DNA from: Gammaproteobacteria bacterium
Lineage (GTDB): Bacteria; Pseudomonadota; Gammaproteobacteria; Enterobacterales; Psychrobiaceae
NCBI GenBank assembly: GCA_013214945.1
Contig: JABSRT010000016.1
Location: 49,677 to 113,676 of the forward strand
Reading direction: 5' to 3'
DNA length: 64,000 nt
Shown here: piece after piece, positions 1-8,471 of the stretch
Layout: each line of letters opens with the position of its first letter
Numbering within the stretch: position 1 is the first letter of the stretch
Translations under genes and position numbers: made by a program
Notes under the pieces: generated by a model
Seen by the model: the letters and a program-made list of their open reading frames with translations, nothing else
Database searches by the model: none
What the model was told of the DNA's origin: nothing

Positions 1-3000
1 GATTAAATATTTTGCTGATGTTTCCTGGTGAAATACCCGCACCATCGTCGTTATAGGTTAATTTTATCGTTTGTTTAATTACTTCTACTCTTATTAATAT
101 AATGCCCGTTTCTTGCTTAGGGTAGCCATGAATAGTCGAATTAATCAAAAAGTTCGACAATATCTGCGATAAGGCGCCGGGGTAACTGGTTATCTCCAGG
201 CTTTCATCACATTCGACTTTTATCGTCAGATTGGTTTTTTTAGTGAGATGGAAAATACTCAGCCTAATTTCATCGATATAACTTTTAACGTTAAATGAGC
301 GTTGCTCATCCGAGCTTTGATCAACCGATATTTGTTTAAAGCTTCGGACCAAATCCGCCGTTTTTTCCAAATTTCGATTAATAATACGAGCCGATTCGAG
401 GCTCGATTTTAAATAGGTTTCAAAATCGGACTGCGACATTTTTTTAAGTTGATATTTCTTATCTAATGATTGGGTAATATCAACAAAATTGGTGATCGCG
501 GTTAGCCCAATACCAACTGGCGTATTAATTTCATGGGCAATACCGGCGACTAAAGCACCGAGACTGGCCATTTTTTCTGACTCAACCAAATGTTGTTGAG
601 CTTGTTGTAAATTATCAAAAGATTGCTCTAATTCTTGGTGGGCAAGCTCGACTTCTTTTTTCGCGGTGGATAATTTTTTAAACACCAAAAAAATTAAAGC
701 TAATATGAATAAAAAGCCCGCAATCAATTGATACAGCAGTCGATAATCAACCGCGGTTTTCACTTCACGTTTAATCCAGCGGTCATGAATTTCTTGGTGC
801 TGAGCAAGCGGAATAGCGGCAATCACTTTATTGATAATACTCAAAAGTATCGGTTCCCCCTGTTTAACTAACATCCGGTGCGAAAAGCCATAATCGAGTA
901 ATCCAACAATCCGTAAATCGCTAAAATCGTTTTCTAATTGATTGGTTGCCACGGCTAAATGCTCGACAAAAGCGTCAACGTTGCCATTGCGAACCATGGT
1001 TAGTGCATCGTTGATGCTTTTGGCCTCGATAATTTGTGCCGTGGGATAGTGTTGTTTAACGTAATAATAAGAGCTATTACCTTTGGGAATAGCGATTCGC
1101 ATGTCTTTTAGGTCGTCACGGTCACTGACGAAAGACGACTGGCCGTCCATGACAATAGCAAAGTTAAAATAGGCGTATTGGTCAGACAACAGGCCCATCG
1201 TTTTATATTCATCGAGGTTAGAGACACCAGGAATGAAATCGATCTCATTATTTTTAAACGCGGAGACAACTTCTCGCCACTTATCATATTTTTTATATTC
1301 AAACTTGATCCCAGTTTTTTCGGCGACAATATTCATGTAATCGGCGGTCAGGCCACTAAAATGGCCATTTTCAACAATCACTAATGGCGTCCAAGTTACT
1401 TCAGAATAGCTTAAAATGGGGGGTTTACTGAGGTAGATTCTTTCTTTTAAATTAAACTCAATTTTTTGTTCTAAGTAACCAAAACGTTGATAGGTATCAT
1501 GAATATATTGCTGATTAGGGTGTTGTTTGAAGATATCAACATCAGGAATTAAATTTGATCTGGTCAGTTGTTTTTTTACTTGATTATCATTGAAAAACAC
1601 TCGGACAAAGCCAACTTTTTTAGTGACATTCTCGAGTAAACCAAAGCTGTCAAATTGGGTGTAATAGTTAAACTTATCATTGGAACTTTGGTGGATTAAA
1701 ACGTCGTCATTATCGTAAACTTCAATTTTATTAATGTATGGCAATAAACCCAATTTATGCGTTATTTGCCCGATTGCCTTGTGGTCTTCTTTATAAACAA
1801 AAGGGGCGAGCAAGGAGGAAGTAAGTGACGTAAGTGCTAATTTGGGTGTGACGACTCCGTGTGAATAATCATCGATAATATGTTGGTATTCGCCTGATTG
1901 TTTTAAATTGGCTAAACCACTATTAAAGGTGTTTCTTAATTCACGGTTACGAAAGGCAACCTGAAATTCATTGGTATTATAAGTTAGTAAGTCATCTACT
2001 TGAAAGGCGTCGAGCGTGGTGTAACCACGTTCGACCGTTAGCCAACGCAAGATGGTTTTGTCGATAATAATGGCATCGACTTCACCAGAAATTAAGGCAT
2101 TGATTTGTTGCTCTTGATTAGTGATTTCTTGATAAAGGCCTTGAGTATTACTGGCCGAAAATACGGTCATATAGTCAGACCCTAAATGTTGAAAGGCGCC
2201 AGTAAATGCCATTACCTTTTTATTTGCTAAGTCATTTAATTTTTCAAATTTAAAGTGACTGCTCGCCAGTGATACCACCACGTTGTTAAATTGGATAAAG
2301 TCATCTGAATAAAAATAACCATCTTGGCGTTTTTTGACTGTCACTACCGCGTCAAGTTGCGGGTCATTTTTTAATGCCTGGCCTAGCATCGCCAAGGGTA
2401 AATTTTTGCTCTCGGATATTGTGATCGATTGTTCATCAAAAATTCGTTTTAACAGATCAAATTCAATGCCTTTTAAGTGGCTCTTGTTGAGGGTGAAAGG
2501 TTCGCGGCCGAGCCCAAGTGCCAGTCTGATCGATTTTTTATGCTCGCTGCGGCCAATCCAGCGTTCGACCGCTTGGTTTTTGAATTTCTGCGGGATGCTT
2601 TTCATCGATTTATTTAAAATTGATTGTAATAATGGTTTGTTTTTTTGTGACCAAAAATATAAACCGCGAGCATGAATATCATTTTGTTTTATTAATTTAA
2701 TATTATTGATAGCAGAGTTTTTTAAAATATAAGAGGTGATAACTTCGGCACTAAAGATCGCATCAACCTTGCCATTAAGTAATAATGTAATGGAGGCTGA
2801 GACGTCAGCGGCTGGTACGATATGAATATCAGAATATTTTTCTTTGACAAAAGTGGCTGTCGCATCACCAGCGACTATCGCTAATTTTTTTCCGTGTAAG
2901 TCGGTAAATGAATTGATTAATTTATTGCTATTTAACGTATAGATAGCTGAATTCACATTTAAAAATGAATCGCCATATAGACCTATTTTGTTGCGAGTAT

Positions 3001-4720
3001 CAACGAAGTAGGTCGCAGGTAATAAATCGACTTGTTGCTGTTCAAAATCTGTTAATAATTGCGCCCAAGGTTTAATGATTGGCTTAAACGTTAGTCCAGA
3101 AATTTTGGTGATTTGCTGTAGGTAATCGCCGATAATGCCATAAATCTCCTTGCCGTCGCTAAAAATTATCGGTTGCCATACTTCTGTACCGACATTTACT
3201 ATGGGGTTCTCTTTAATATATTGTAATTCGGCCGTAGTGAATAATGAATCGTTAGTCGTTGACTTGTTATGCCATTTTTTTAATAGCTGCTGATGTTGTT
3301 GTGGGGTGATTGAATTTATGCCTTTGGCTAAAATTGCACTGAGTTCTGGGTGTTGTTTCGAGCTCCCAATCGCATATTGTCCAAATTTCGAAAAAAACGA
3401 GCCGGCAATTTTTAAATTATACTGCGCCAAAAGTTGCGGTTTAGACGCACCAAGGAAAGTGACATCTGCCTCGTTTTTAATCATCGCCACAAAAGCTTGT
3501 TCTGCGTCTTTTACATAAACCAGTTTGGCGTCGGGCAGCTGAGTTTTCAATAGCTCAACCATTGCGTATTCTTTAATGACCGCAATGGTTAGGTCTTTAA
3601 GATCGTCAAAGTGTTTAACTTGTTGGTTGTCGGCTTTGGTAATGATTTTATGGGGGTCAAAAAAGTACGGCGGAGAATAGTTTAAACTTATGGCCCGTTG
3701 CTTGGTCCAAGACAATGAAAAAATGCCACCAACTTGCCCGTCGATTAGGTCATTGAGGCCTTCCTGCCAAAGTTTATAACGTTTGAGTTGAAAGTGGGTA
3801 CCCAAGTTTTTATTAATTAATGCCAACAAATCAACATTGTAACCAGCTGGTGTACCATTTGGGCTAATAAATATAAAAGGATACCAATTAAACGAGCTGG
3901 CAATTGCGACATTAGGATTGTTTTTCAACCAGCGGCGTTCGCTTTTACTTAAAGTCGACGTTCTCAGATCTTCATTAACAATCCAGGTGTTTTCAAGTTC
4001 AGTGACTTCATTGACAGAAATCAGTGCCATCCCTATTTTTACCAGCGATTGCAGCGCTAGATCGTCTTTGGCGACGACAGCATGAATTTTTTTGGTTAAG
4101 TAAAAGTCGGATATTTTTTCATATTGATGATAATTTAAGTTTTTAATCATCTTAAACCAAGTGTGAACCGACTCGTTAATAAACGCATCTATCACCTGAT
4201 CGTCCATCGCTTTTATGAGTGAACTCAACTCTTGAAAGCGTTTTATTTTAATCAGTGGAAAGTGTAATTGAATATAACTGTCGTACGATCCCCCACCCAA
4301 GACGCCAATTTTTTTACCTTTTAAGTCACTAATTTGGTCAATTTTGTCTTGATCGTTTTTTCTTACGTAGATATGGGCCGTTGTTGTATAAAAAGGGGCG
4401 AGCAAGTTCACTGAGCCCAGAGAAGTTTCACGTTTGAATAAACCCGCATGCATCTGAACCTTGTTTTGCCTAAATGCTGCCGTTGATTCTGAAAATGATA
4501 GCGGAATGAATTCAATGTTTCGGTTAACTTTTCTAGCCCATAACCGCCAGTAATCAACCAAAAAACCTTGAGCCTTGCCGCTATCATCGACAAAACTATA
4601 AGGCACTAAATTCTTAAACATTGAAATTTTGATCGTTGGTTCAACGGATGTTGGCGTGTTTTTTTGTGCTGATACCGGGTAGATAAAAAACATCAACGCC
4701 ATCAAACATATTAATCGCAT
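1..4720 (-). CDS. Giant multi-sensor histidine kinase with five tandem SBP_bac_3-like domains (partial, runs off left edge)
   Basis: One uninterrupted minus-strand frame of about 1573 codons begins at the ATG at 4718-4720, preceded by an AAAGG ribosome site, and is still open at base 1. Residues 1-18 look like a signal peptide ending VSA. Five regions resemble periplasmic amino-acid-binding (Venus flytrap) modules, at about residues 25-255, 257-487, 488-722, 723-970 and 1100-1310; several carry a typical opening such as NPNVAIASSFNWYPF or ENPIVNVGTEVWQPI and an ending such as LLKKWHN or VERWIG. A membrane helix at about 1322-1347 is followed by a coiled coil, an H-box (AGIAHEINTP, His1396) and HATPase motifs (NFLIN; NDDGAGI) at the edge. 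The BvgS/EvgS family usually has two such modules; five is unusual. It is inferred to sense one or more small periplasmic ligands. Any receiver or Hpt domains lie outside the window. Confidence 0.9.
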   Translation of the reverse strand, partial: MRLICLMALMFFIYPVSAQKNTPTSVEPTIKISMFKNLVPYSFVDDSGKAQGFLVDYWRLWARKVNRNIEFIPLSFSESTAAFRQNKVQMHAGLFKRETSLGSVNLLAPFYTTTAHIYVRKNDQDKIDQISDLKGKKIGVLGGGSYDSYIQLHFPLIKIKRFQELSSLIKAMDDQVIDAFINESVHTWFKMIKNLNYHQYEKISDFYLTKKIHAVVAKDDLALQSLVKIGMALISVNEVTELENTWIVNEDLRTSTLSKSERRWLKNNPNVAIASSFNWYPFIFISPNGTPAGYNVDLLALINKNLGTHFQLKRYKLWQEGLNDLIDGQVGGIFSLSWTKQRAISLNYSPPYFFDPHKIITKADNQQVKHFDDLKDLTIAVIKEYAMVELLKTQLPDAKLVYVKDAEQAFVAMIKNEADVTFLGASKPQLLAQYNLKIAGSFFSKFGQYAIGSSKQHPELSAILAKGINSITPQQHQQLLKKWHNKSTTNDSLFTTAELQYIKENPIVNVGTEVWQPIIFSDGKEIYGIIGDYLQQITKISGLTFKPIIKPWAQLLTDFEQQQVDLLPATYFVDTRNKIGLYGDSFLNVNSAIYTLNSNKLINSFTDLHGKKLAIVAGDATATFVKEKYSDIHIVPAADVSASITLLLNGKVDAIFSAEVITSYILKNSAINNIKLIKQNDIHARGLYFWSQKNKPLLQSILNKSMKSIPQKFKNQAVERWIGRSEHKKSIRLALGLGREPFTLNKSHLKGIEFDLLKRIFDEQSITISESKNLPLAMLGQALKNDPQLDAVVTVKKRQDGYFYSDDFIQFNNVVVSLASSHFKFEKLNDLANKKVMAFTGAFQHLGSDYMTVFSASNTQGLYQEITNQEQQINALISGEVDAIIIDKTILRWLTVERGYTTLDAFQVDDLLTYNTNEFQVAFRNRELRNTFNSGLANLKQSGEYQHIIDDYSHGVVTPKLALTSLTSSLLAPFVYKEDHKAIGQITHKLGLLPYINKIEVYDNDDVLIHQSSNDKFNYYTQFDSFGLLENVTKKVGFVRVFFNDNQVKKQLTRSNLIPDVDIFKQHPNQQYIHDTYQRFGYLEQKIEFNLKERIYLSKPPILSYSEVTWTPLVIVENGHFSGLTADYMNIVAEKTGIKFEYKKYDKWREVVSAFKNNEIDFIPGVSNLDEYKTMGLLSDQYAYFNFAIVMDGQSSFVSDRDDLKDMRIAIPKGNSSYYYVKQHYPTAQIIEAKSINDALTMVRNGNVDAFVEHLAVATNQLENDFSDLRIVGLLDYGFSHRMLVKQGEPILLSIINKVIAAIPLAQHQEIHDRWIKREVKTAVDYRLLYQLIAGFLFILALIFLVFKKLSTAKKEVELAHQELEQSFDNLQQAQQHLVESEKMASLGALVAGIAHEINTPVGIGLTAITNFVDITQSLDKKYQLKKMSQSDFETYLKSSLESARIINRNLEKTADLVRSFKQISVDQSSDEQRSFNVKSYIDEIRLSIFHLTKKTNLTIKVECDESLEITSYPGALSQILSNFLINSTIHGYPKQETGIILIRVEVIKQTIKLTYNDDGAGISPGNISKIFN

Positions 4721-4946
4721 CAATTTATACCTTTTTTTATTGGTTTTGTTGATAAAGATAAAAAGTTTAGATAATGAAATTGTCGTTAGCTTGATCTTAG
4801 GTGCTTTACTCAAATCTACAGTGAGTATAGAAATATTAGCGTAATTTTTCAGTAAATATAATCTCCAGAAGCGTTTTAATTAAAATCGGCTTTATCAGGA
4901 GAAAAATAACAGCGATAAATAACAGTATTAAATAAGTACTTTACTT

Positions 4947-4985
4947 TTGACTTAAATCTAAATATAAATGATAATCGTTTTTATT
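4947..4985 (+). promoter_or_regulatory. Sigma-70 promoter overlapped by a Fur-box-like sequence, upstream of the Ni-SOD operon
   Basis: TTGACT (4947-4952), a 17-bp spacer and GATAAT (4970-4975) form a near-consensus promoter about 25 bp before the GTG start at 5001. The -10 lies inside ATGATAATCGTTTTT (4968-4982), which matches 12 of 15 positions of the corresponding part of the 19-bp Fur consensus. Binding there should block RNA polymerase. Fur control is inferred from sequence only. Confidence 0.6.
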
Positions 4986-5000
4986 TCTCGCGTGGTGTAA

Positions 5001-5429
5001 GTGGAAATTTGGCAAACGCTGTTAATCAATGGCAATGATAATTTTGATAATAAGCAATGGACGCAGGCTCATGATTGTTATCAGCAAGCGGTCGAGTGCT
5101 TAGATGTTTTATGCTCACAAGATAAGCAAAACTTTAATTTGTTAATGGCCTGGATTAGCGGCTTGCATAATCTGTCTGCTTTATATGAAGCTCAAGGAAA
5201 ATCGCGCTTAGCGATGAGCTATCTTATGCAGCCACACCAACGACTCATTGATCGATCACAAGCGCAACAACTTTGCTCTTCGGCGCAATTATTGGTGTTA
5301 CGCGGATTAAACATTACTTTTTCACCCATAGTGGCGTTAAGTAAAAAATACCCCAACTGTGTTAGCTGCCAAGAGGCGCTACCTCAAGCTCAAGCGTTGA
5401 TGCGACTGACACAGCCAACGATGCATTAG
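5001..5429 (+). CDS. TPR-like helical protein, first gene of the Ni-SOD operon
   Basis: A 142-residue cytoplasmic-looking protein without signal peptide. Two stretches (about residues 12-36 and 55-80) resemble tetratricopeptide helices, for example NKQWTQAHDCYQQAVECL and NLSALYEAQGKSRLAMSYL. A CxxC pair (CVSC) lies near residues 121-124. The GTG start at 5001 is the first possible one because TAA precedes it directly; there is no clear Shine-Dalgarno and the predicted leader is only about 20 nt. It lies between the Fur-like promoter and sodN, so a role in Ni-SOD assembly or metal handling is inferred from position alone. I do not recognise the family with certainty. Confidence 0.7.
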   Translation: MEIWQTLLINGNDNFDNKQWTQAHDCYQQAVECLDVLCSQDKQNFNLLMAWISGLHNLSALYEAQGKSRLAMSYLMQPHQRLIDRSQAQQLCSSAQLLVLRGLNITFSPIVALSKKYPNCVSCQEALPQAQALMRLTQPTMH

Positions 5430-5473
5430 TGCATTACTTTAAAATATAGAATGAAAAAGTAAGGAATATTTAG

Positions 5474-5677
5474 ATGAAAAAATTAGTTAACTCTAAGCAT
5501 GTTATCGCGCTTACTGGCTTGTTGTTTGCACCGACTTTGTTGGCGCATACTGGGCACGACCATCTCGCGGCTGATTCGGGCTTAGTGCATTTATTATGGC
5601 TAGCGCCTGTGTTGTTAGCCGGTGGCTTGTTAGCTTATCGCTATTTGGGTAAATCAACTGACAACAGCAAAAAATAA
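5474..5677 (+). CDS. Small His-rich membrane protein in the Ni-SOD operon
   Basis: A 67-residue protein preceded by AAGGA (5460-5464). The N-terminus (KKLVNSKHVIALTGLLFAP) looks like a signal sequence ending LLA; the mature part begins with a metal-ligand-like cluster HTGHDH, followed by one hydrophobic helix (about residues 38-57) and a short charged tail. The cluster resembles the histidine motifs of nickel and cobalt transport accessory proteins. It sits 22 bp before sodN, so periplasmic nickel capture or delivery is a reasonable but unproved inference. Confidence 0.7.
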   Translation: MKKLVNSKHVIALTGLLFAPTLLAHTGHDHLAADSGLVHLLWLAPVLLAGGLLAYRYLGKSTDNSKK

Positions 5678-5699
5678 GAATTTAAAGAAGGTATTTAGT

Positions 5700-6203
5700 A
5701 TGTTCCATAAGTTAGTTTCAAATTTAGATAAAACATTCAAGTTTTCGACGGTATCGGCTCATTGTGATATTCCTTGTAAGATATACGATCCAAGTGCTGC
5801 TCAAATTGCGGTACTAACAATGATCCGAATGGTCGATTTATTGGAAGAGTTAAACCAAAAATCATCATTAACAGCCAACGAGCAAGCGCAATTTTCACGT
5901 TTAGTCGCGCAAAAAGAAGAGCATGGTTTAAAAGCCAAAGCTGAAATCTGTGTTATTTGGGGCGACTACATTAAGCAACCACAGCTTGATCAATTCCCTG
6001 AGCTACATACTTTAGTGCACAGCATCATGCTGACGGCATCGAAAGCAAAGCAAGAAATAGATAAAGCCGTGACCTTGGATTTATTAGACAAGGTTAATCG
6101 CTTTGCTGATATCTTTTGGCAGTCAAAAGGTGTGGCGACGTTTACTGCGACTTGTCCATACCCTCCGGCACAAACCGTGGTTTACCCGAAACTGGGCGCC
6201 TAA
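5700..6203 (+). CDS. sodN: Nickel-containing superoxide dismutase precursor
   Basis: Converts superoxide to O2 and H2O2 with a nickel centre. The 167-residue precursor carries the nickel hook HCDIPCKIYD, which places His21, Cys22 and Cys26 as the metal ligands after a 20-residue leader (ending STVSA). In this family the leader is removed so that His becomes the N-terminal amine ligand. The hook is normally HCDLPCGVYDP; here Lys replaces the usual Gly. The rest matches the four-helix fold. The maturation protease gene follows directly and a Fur-like promoter precedes the operon, suggesting expression under iron limitation. Confidence 0.93.
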   Translation: MFHKLVSNLDKTFKFSTVSAHCDIPCKIYDPSAAQIAVLTMIRMVDLLEELNQKSSLTANEQAQFSRLVAQKEEHGLKAKAEICVIWGDYIKQPQLDQFPELHTLVHSIMLTASKAKQEIDKAVTLDLLDKVNRFADIFWQSKGVATFTATCPYPPAQTVVYPKLGA

Positions 6204-6204
6204 T

Positions 6205-6510
6205 GTGTTCGGCTTGCACTTTAGCAAGGTTATTGGCCGTAGTATGTCACCGCAAATACCGCAAGACAGCTATGTGTTAGTGATGCCTTGGTTAAAAATA
6301 TTAGCGCTTAAACGCGGTAATATTATTAAGGTCAAGCACCCCCAATATGGTGAAATAATAAAATCTGTCGCGGCCATTGATAACGATGGCTGCATTTGGT
6401 TGCAGGGCTTGGATCCTAGCAGTGTCACTATGGCACAAATGGGGCCGATTTCAGCATCCCAAGTGTTAGGTAAAGTGATAAAGGTTATCGCGCCTAATTC
6501 GCGACCTTAA
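6205..6510 (+). CDS. sodX: Nickel-SOD maturation protease, S24/S26 signal-peptidase-like
   Basis: Cleaves the SodN leader to expose the nickel-binding histidine. The 101-residue product starts at GTG 6205, one base after the sodN stop, indicating translational coupling. It carries the S26-type serine motif GRSMSP near the N-terminus and a lysine-bearing segment LKRGNIIKVKHP expected to supply the general base. A longer reading from an ATG at 6103 would overlap sodN by 100 bp and gives arginine-rich residues unlike the family, so GTG is preferred. Stop at 6510, followed by a strong terminator. Confidence 0.88.
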   Translation: MFGLHFSKVIGRSMSPQIPQDSYVLVMPWLKILALKRGNIIKVKHPQYGEIIKSVAAIDNDGCIWLQGLDPSSVTMAQMGPISASQVLGKVIKVIAPNSRP

Positions 6511-6591
6511 ACCATCATATTTTTGTTATAGCTAGTCTTGTTAAGGCTATTCAACGCCATATATCATCGACTAAATTAGCAGTTTAAAATT

Positions 6592-6631
6592 AAAAAAGGG
6601 CCATCGAAATCTTATTTCGATGGCCCTTTTG
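6592..6631. terminator. Bidirectional intrinsic terminator between sodX and the sugar ABC operon
   Basis: Arms AAAGGGCCATCGAAAT and ATTTCGATGGCCCTTT pair perfectly around a short loop. Runs of T on the plus side and of A on the other side allow it to serve both the sodX transcript and the convergent permease transcript. Confidence 0.9.
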
Positions 6632-6682
6632 TTTATGGCAATAGGTTAATGTTGTTGGCCATTAATCGTAATGGCTTAATTA

Positions 6683-7651
6683 TTAGTGCTTAACTAGGTT
6701 ACTTAGCCAGTTATTAGACAGCGAGGCAAACACCACAATGCCACCGAGTAGCAACATAAACCACTGCGGTTGAATGCCCATGACAACCAGGTAACTTTGA
6801 ATGCTCGACAAAATGAAAGCCCCGCATAACGTCCCAATAATTGAACTACGGCCTCCTGCCAACAAACAGCCGCCTAACACGGTCGCAGCTATGGCTTCGA
6901 GTTCCATCAGGCGACCAAAACTGCCATCGGCAAAACCGATATGATTAGCTTCTAAAATACCCGCAAAACCAGCCAACATCGAACAGATAACAAAAGCCTT
7001 AATCTTTAATCCTTTGGTTCTGATCCCACGAGAGTGCGCGGTGTCTTGGTGACCACCAGTCGCCAACAGACGATTACCGAACGGGGTATAAAATAAGGTG
7101 ATATGCAATATTATCAAGATGGCCAATACCCACCAAACAGCGGTATTTAGGCCCATAAAGTGACCTCCACCAAAGATATGAAACAGCGTTTCGTCACGAA
7201 TTTCACGGTTGGCAGCAAAGGTATTATTATCGGTCAGTGCATAGGCTATGCCTCTGAAGATAAATAATAAACCAAGGGTAGCGATAAGCGATGGAATGTG
7301 GAAACGATTAACCAATTGGCCATTAATAAAACCAATTGTCATCGCGGCCAGTAGCGCTAGCGGAATAGCAAAACCAACCCCAATACTATCAGCCAGCCCC
7401 AGGTAGACCAATGCGCTGAAACCAAATACTGAACCGACCGAAATATCTATTTCACCGATGGTGACGACAAAGGCTTGACCAAAGGCCATGATCGATAAGA
7501 TGGCGGTAACTTGCAAAATCGACTGAATATTGCCTAGGTTTAACCACACACCACCGGAACTAATCGCAAAAAAAGCCGCCATTAGTACTGCGATTATCAA
7601 TGAGCCAGATTCTGGCTTACTGCGAAAGAAATGAATTGCTTGGCTATTCAT
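6683..7651 (-). CDS. Sugar/cyclitol ABC transporter permease (RbsC-like)
   Basis: A 322-residue inner-membrane permease of the RbsC/XylH/FrcC type with about eight to ten hydrophobic segments. It has the family signature near AFGQAFVVTIGEIDISVGS and a C-terminal segment ATVLGGCLLAGGRSS. It is the last gene of a minus-strand operon: its ATG overlaps the stop of the ATPase gene at 7651. It shares overall design with the second permease at 8472-9440, so the transporter probably uses a heterodimeric membrane pore. Substrate is inferred from the neighbouring iolG-type gene. Confidence 0.88.
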   Translation of the reverse strand: MNSQAIHFFRSKPESGSLIIAVLMAAFFAISSGGVWLNLGNIQSILQVTAILSIMAFGQAFVVTIGEIDISVGSVFGFSALVYLGLADSIGVGFAIPLALLAAMTIGFINGQLVNRFHIPSLIATLGLLFIFRGIAYALTDNNTFAANREIRDETLFHIFGGGHFMGLNTAVWWVLAILIILHITLFYTPFGNRLLATGGHQDTAHSRGIRTKGLKIKAFVICSMLAGFAGILEANHIGFADGSFGRLMELEAIAATVLGGCLLAGGRSSIIGTLCGAFILSSIQSYLVVMGIQPQWFMLLLGGIVVFASLSNNWLSNLVKH

Positions 7652-8436
7652 TAGTTACCTCCCACCACATTTAAACCATCCTCAACCTTGCGGCCACCTT
7701 GGCGAATGACTTCTTCAAGCTCGTCGGCGGTCATTTCGTCTTTGCGTACGTCGATAACTTTTTCACCATTTTCCATAATGACAATGCGATCACACAAGCG
7801 GTGTACCTGAAAGATATCGTGAGTAATATAGATAACCAACACGCCTTGTTCCTTTAATTGCTTAGCAAGTTCGTTAACGTGTTCTCTTTCGCGAACAGAG
7901 AGGTGGTTGGTTGGTTCATCCATGATCACCACCCGATGCTGCGCCTCAACTGCACGGCCAATTTTAATTGACTGTTGTTCACCACCTGAAAGCATGGCAA
8001 CTTCATCGTCGGGACCGACATTTTCACGCAAGCCAAAGCTGCGAATAACCTTGCTGCTGGCATCGCGCATCGCGTCAAAATCAAGAAATGAAATGCCACA
8101 GATTTTTTTAACTGGCTCGCAGCCAAGGTAGTAGTTACGGGCAATCGACAGGTTGCCACAAAGGCCTACTGACTGTTGAATCGTCTCGATGCCAAAGTCT
8201 ATCGCTATTTTAGGGTGAAACTCTTCTACTTTTTTGCCACTGAGCAACACTTCACCAGAAGTCGGTTCGTGGATCCCGCATAAAACGCGGATTAAGGTAG
8301 TTTTACCGGCACCGTTGTCACCAACTAGGCCGATTAACTCGCCGGAATTAAACTCGACACTGACATTTTTTAATGCTTCAAATGCGCCAAACTTAAGGCT
8401 GATATTATTCATTTTAACTAAGGGCGTATTGGACAT
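7651..8436 (-). CDS. Sugar/cyclitol ABC transporter ATP-binding protein (FrcA-like, single NBD)
   Basis: A 261-residue ATPase with Walker A GDNGAGKTT (about residues 39-47), Q-loop region, signature LSGGEQQ, Walker B VVIMDEPTNHL and the switch histidine in YITHD. Sugar importers of the RbsA type usually have two fused ATPase domains of about 500 residues; this one has a single domain as in FrcA. It lies between the two permease genes and overlaps the downstream one. Confidence 0.9.
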   Translation of the reverse strand: MSNTPLVKMNNISLKFGAFEALKNVSVEFNSGELIGLVGDNGAGKTTLIRVLCGIHEPTSGEVLLSGKKVEEFHPKIAIDFGIETIQQSVGLCGNLSIARNYYLGCEPVKKICGISFLDFDAMRDASSKVIRSFGLRENVGPDDEVAMLSGGEQQSIKIGRAVEAQHRVVIMDEPTNHLSVREREHVNELAKQLKEQGVLVIYITHDIFQVHRLCDRIVIMENGEKVIDVRKDEMTADELEEVIRQGGRKVEDGLNVVGGN

Positions 8437-8471
8437 GATATTTACCTTTTATTATTATTTAAGATTATTAA

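Noticed and set aside
6103..6204. Longer sodX start at ATG 6103
   Set aside because: It would overlap sodN by 100 bp and add arginine/tryptophan-rich residues unlike the S26 family; GTG 6205 directly after the sodN stop fits better.
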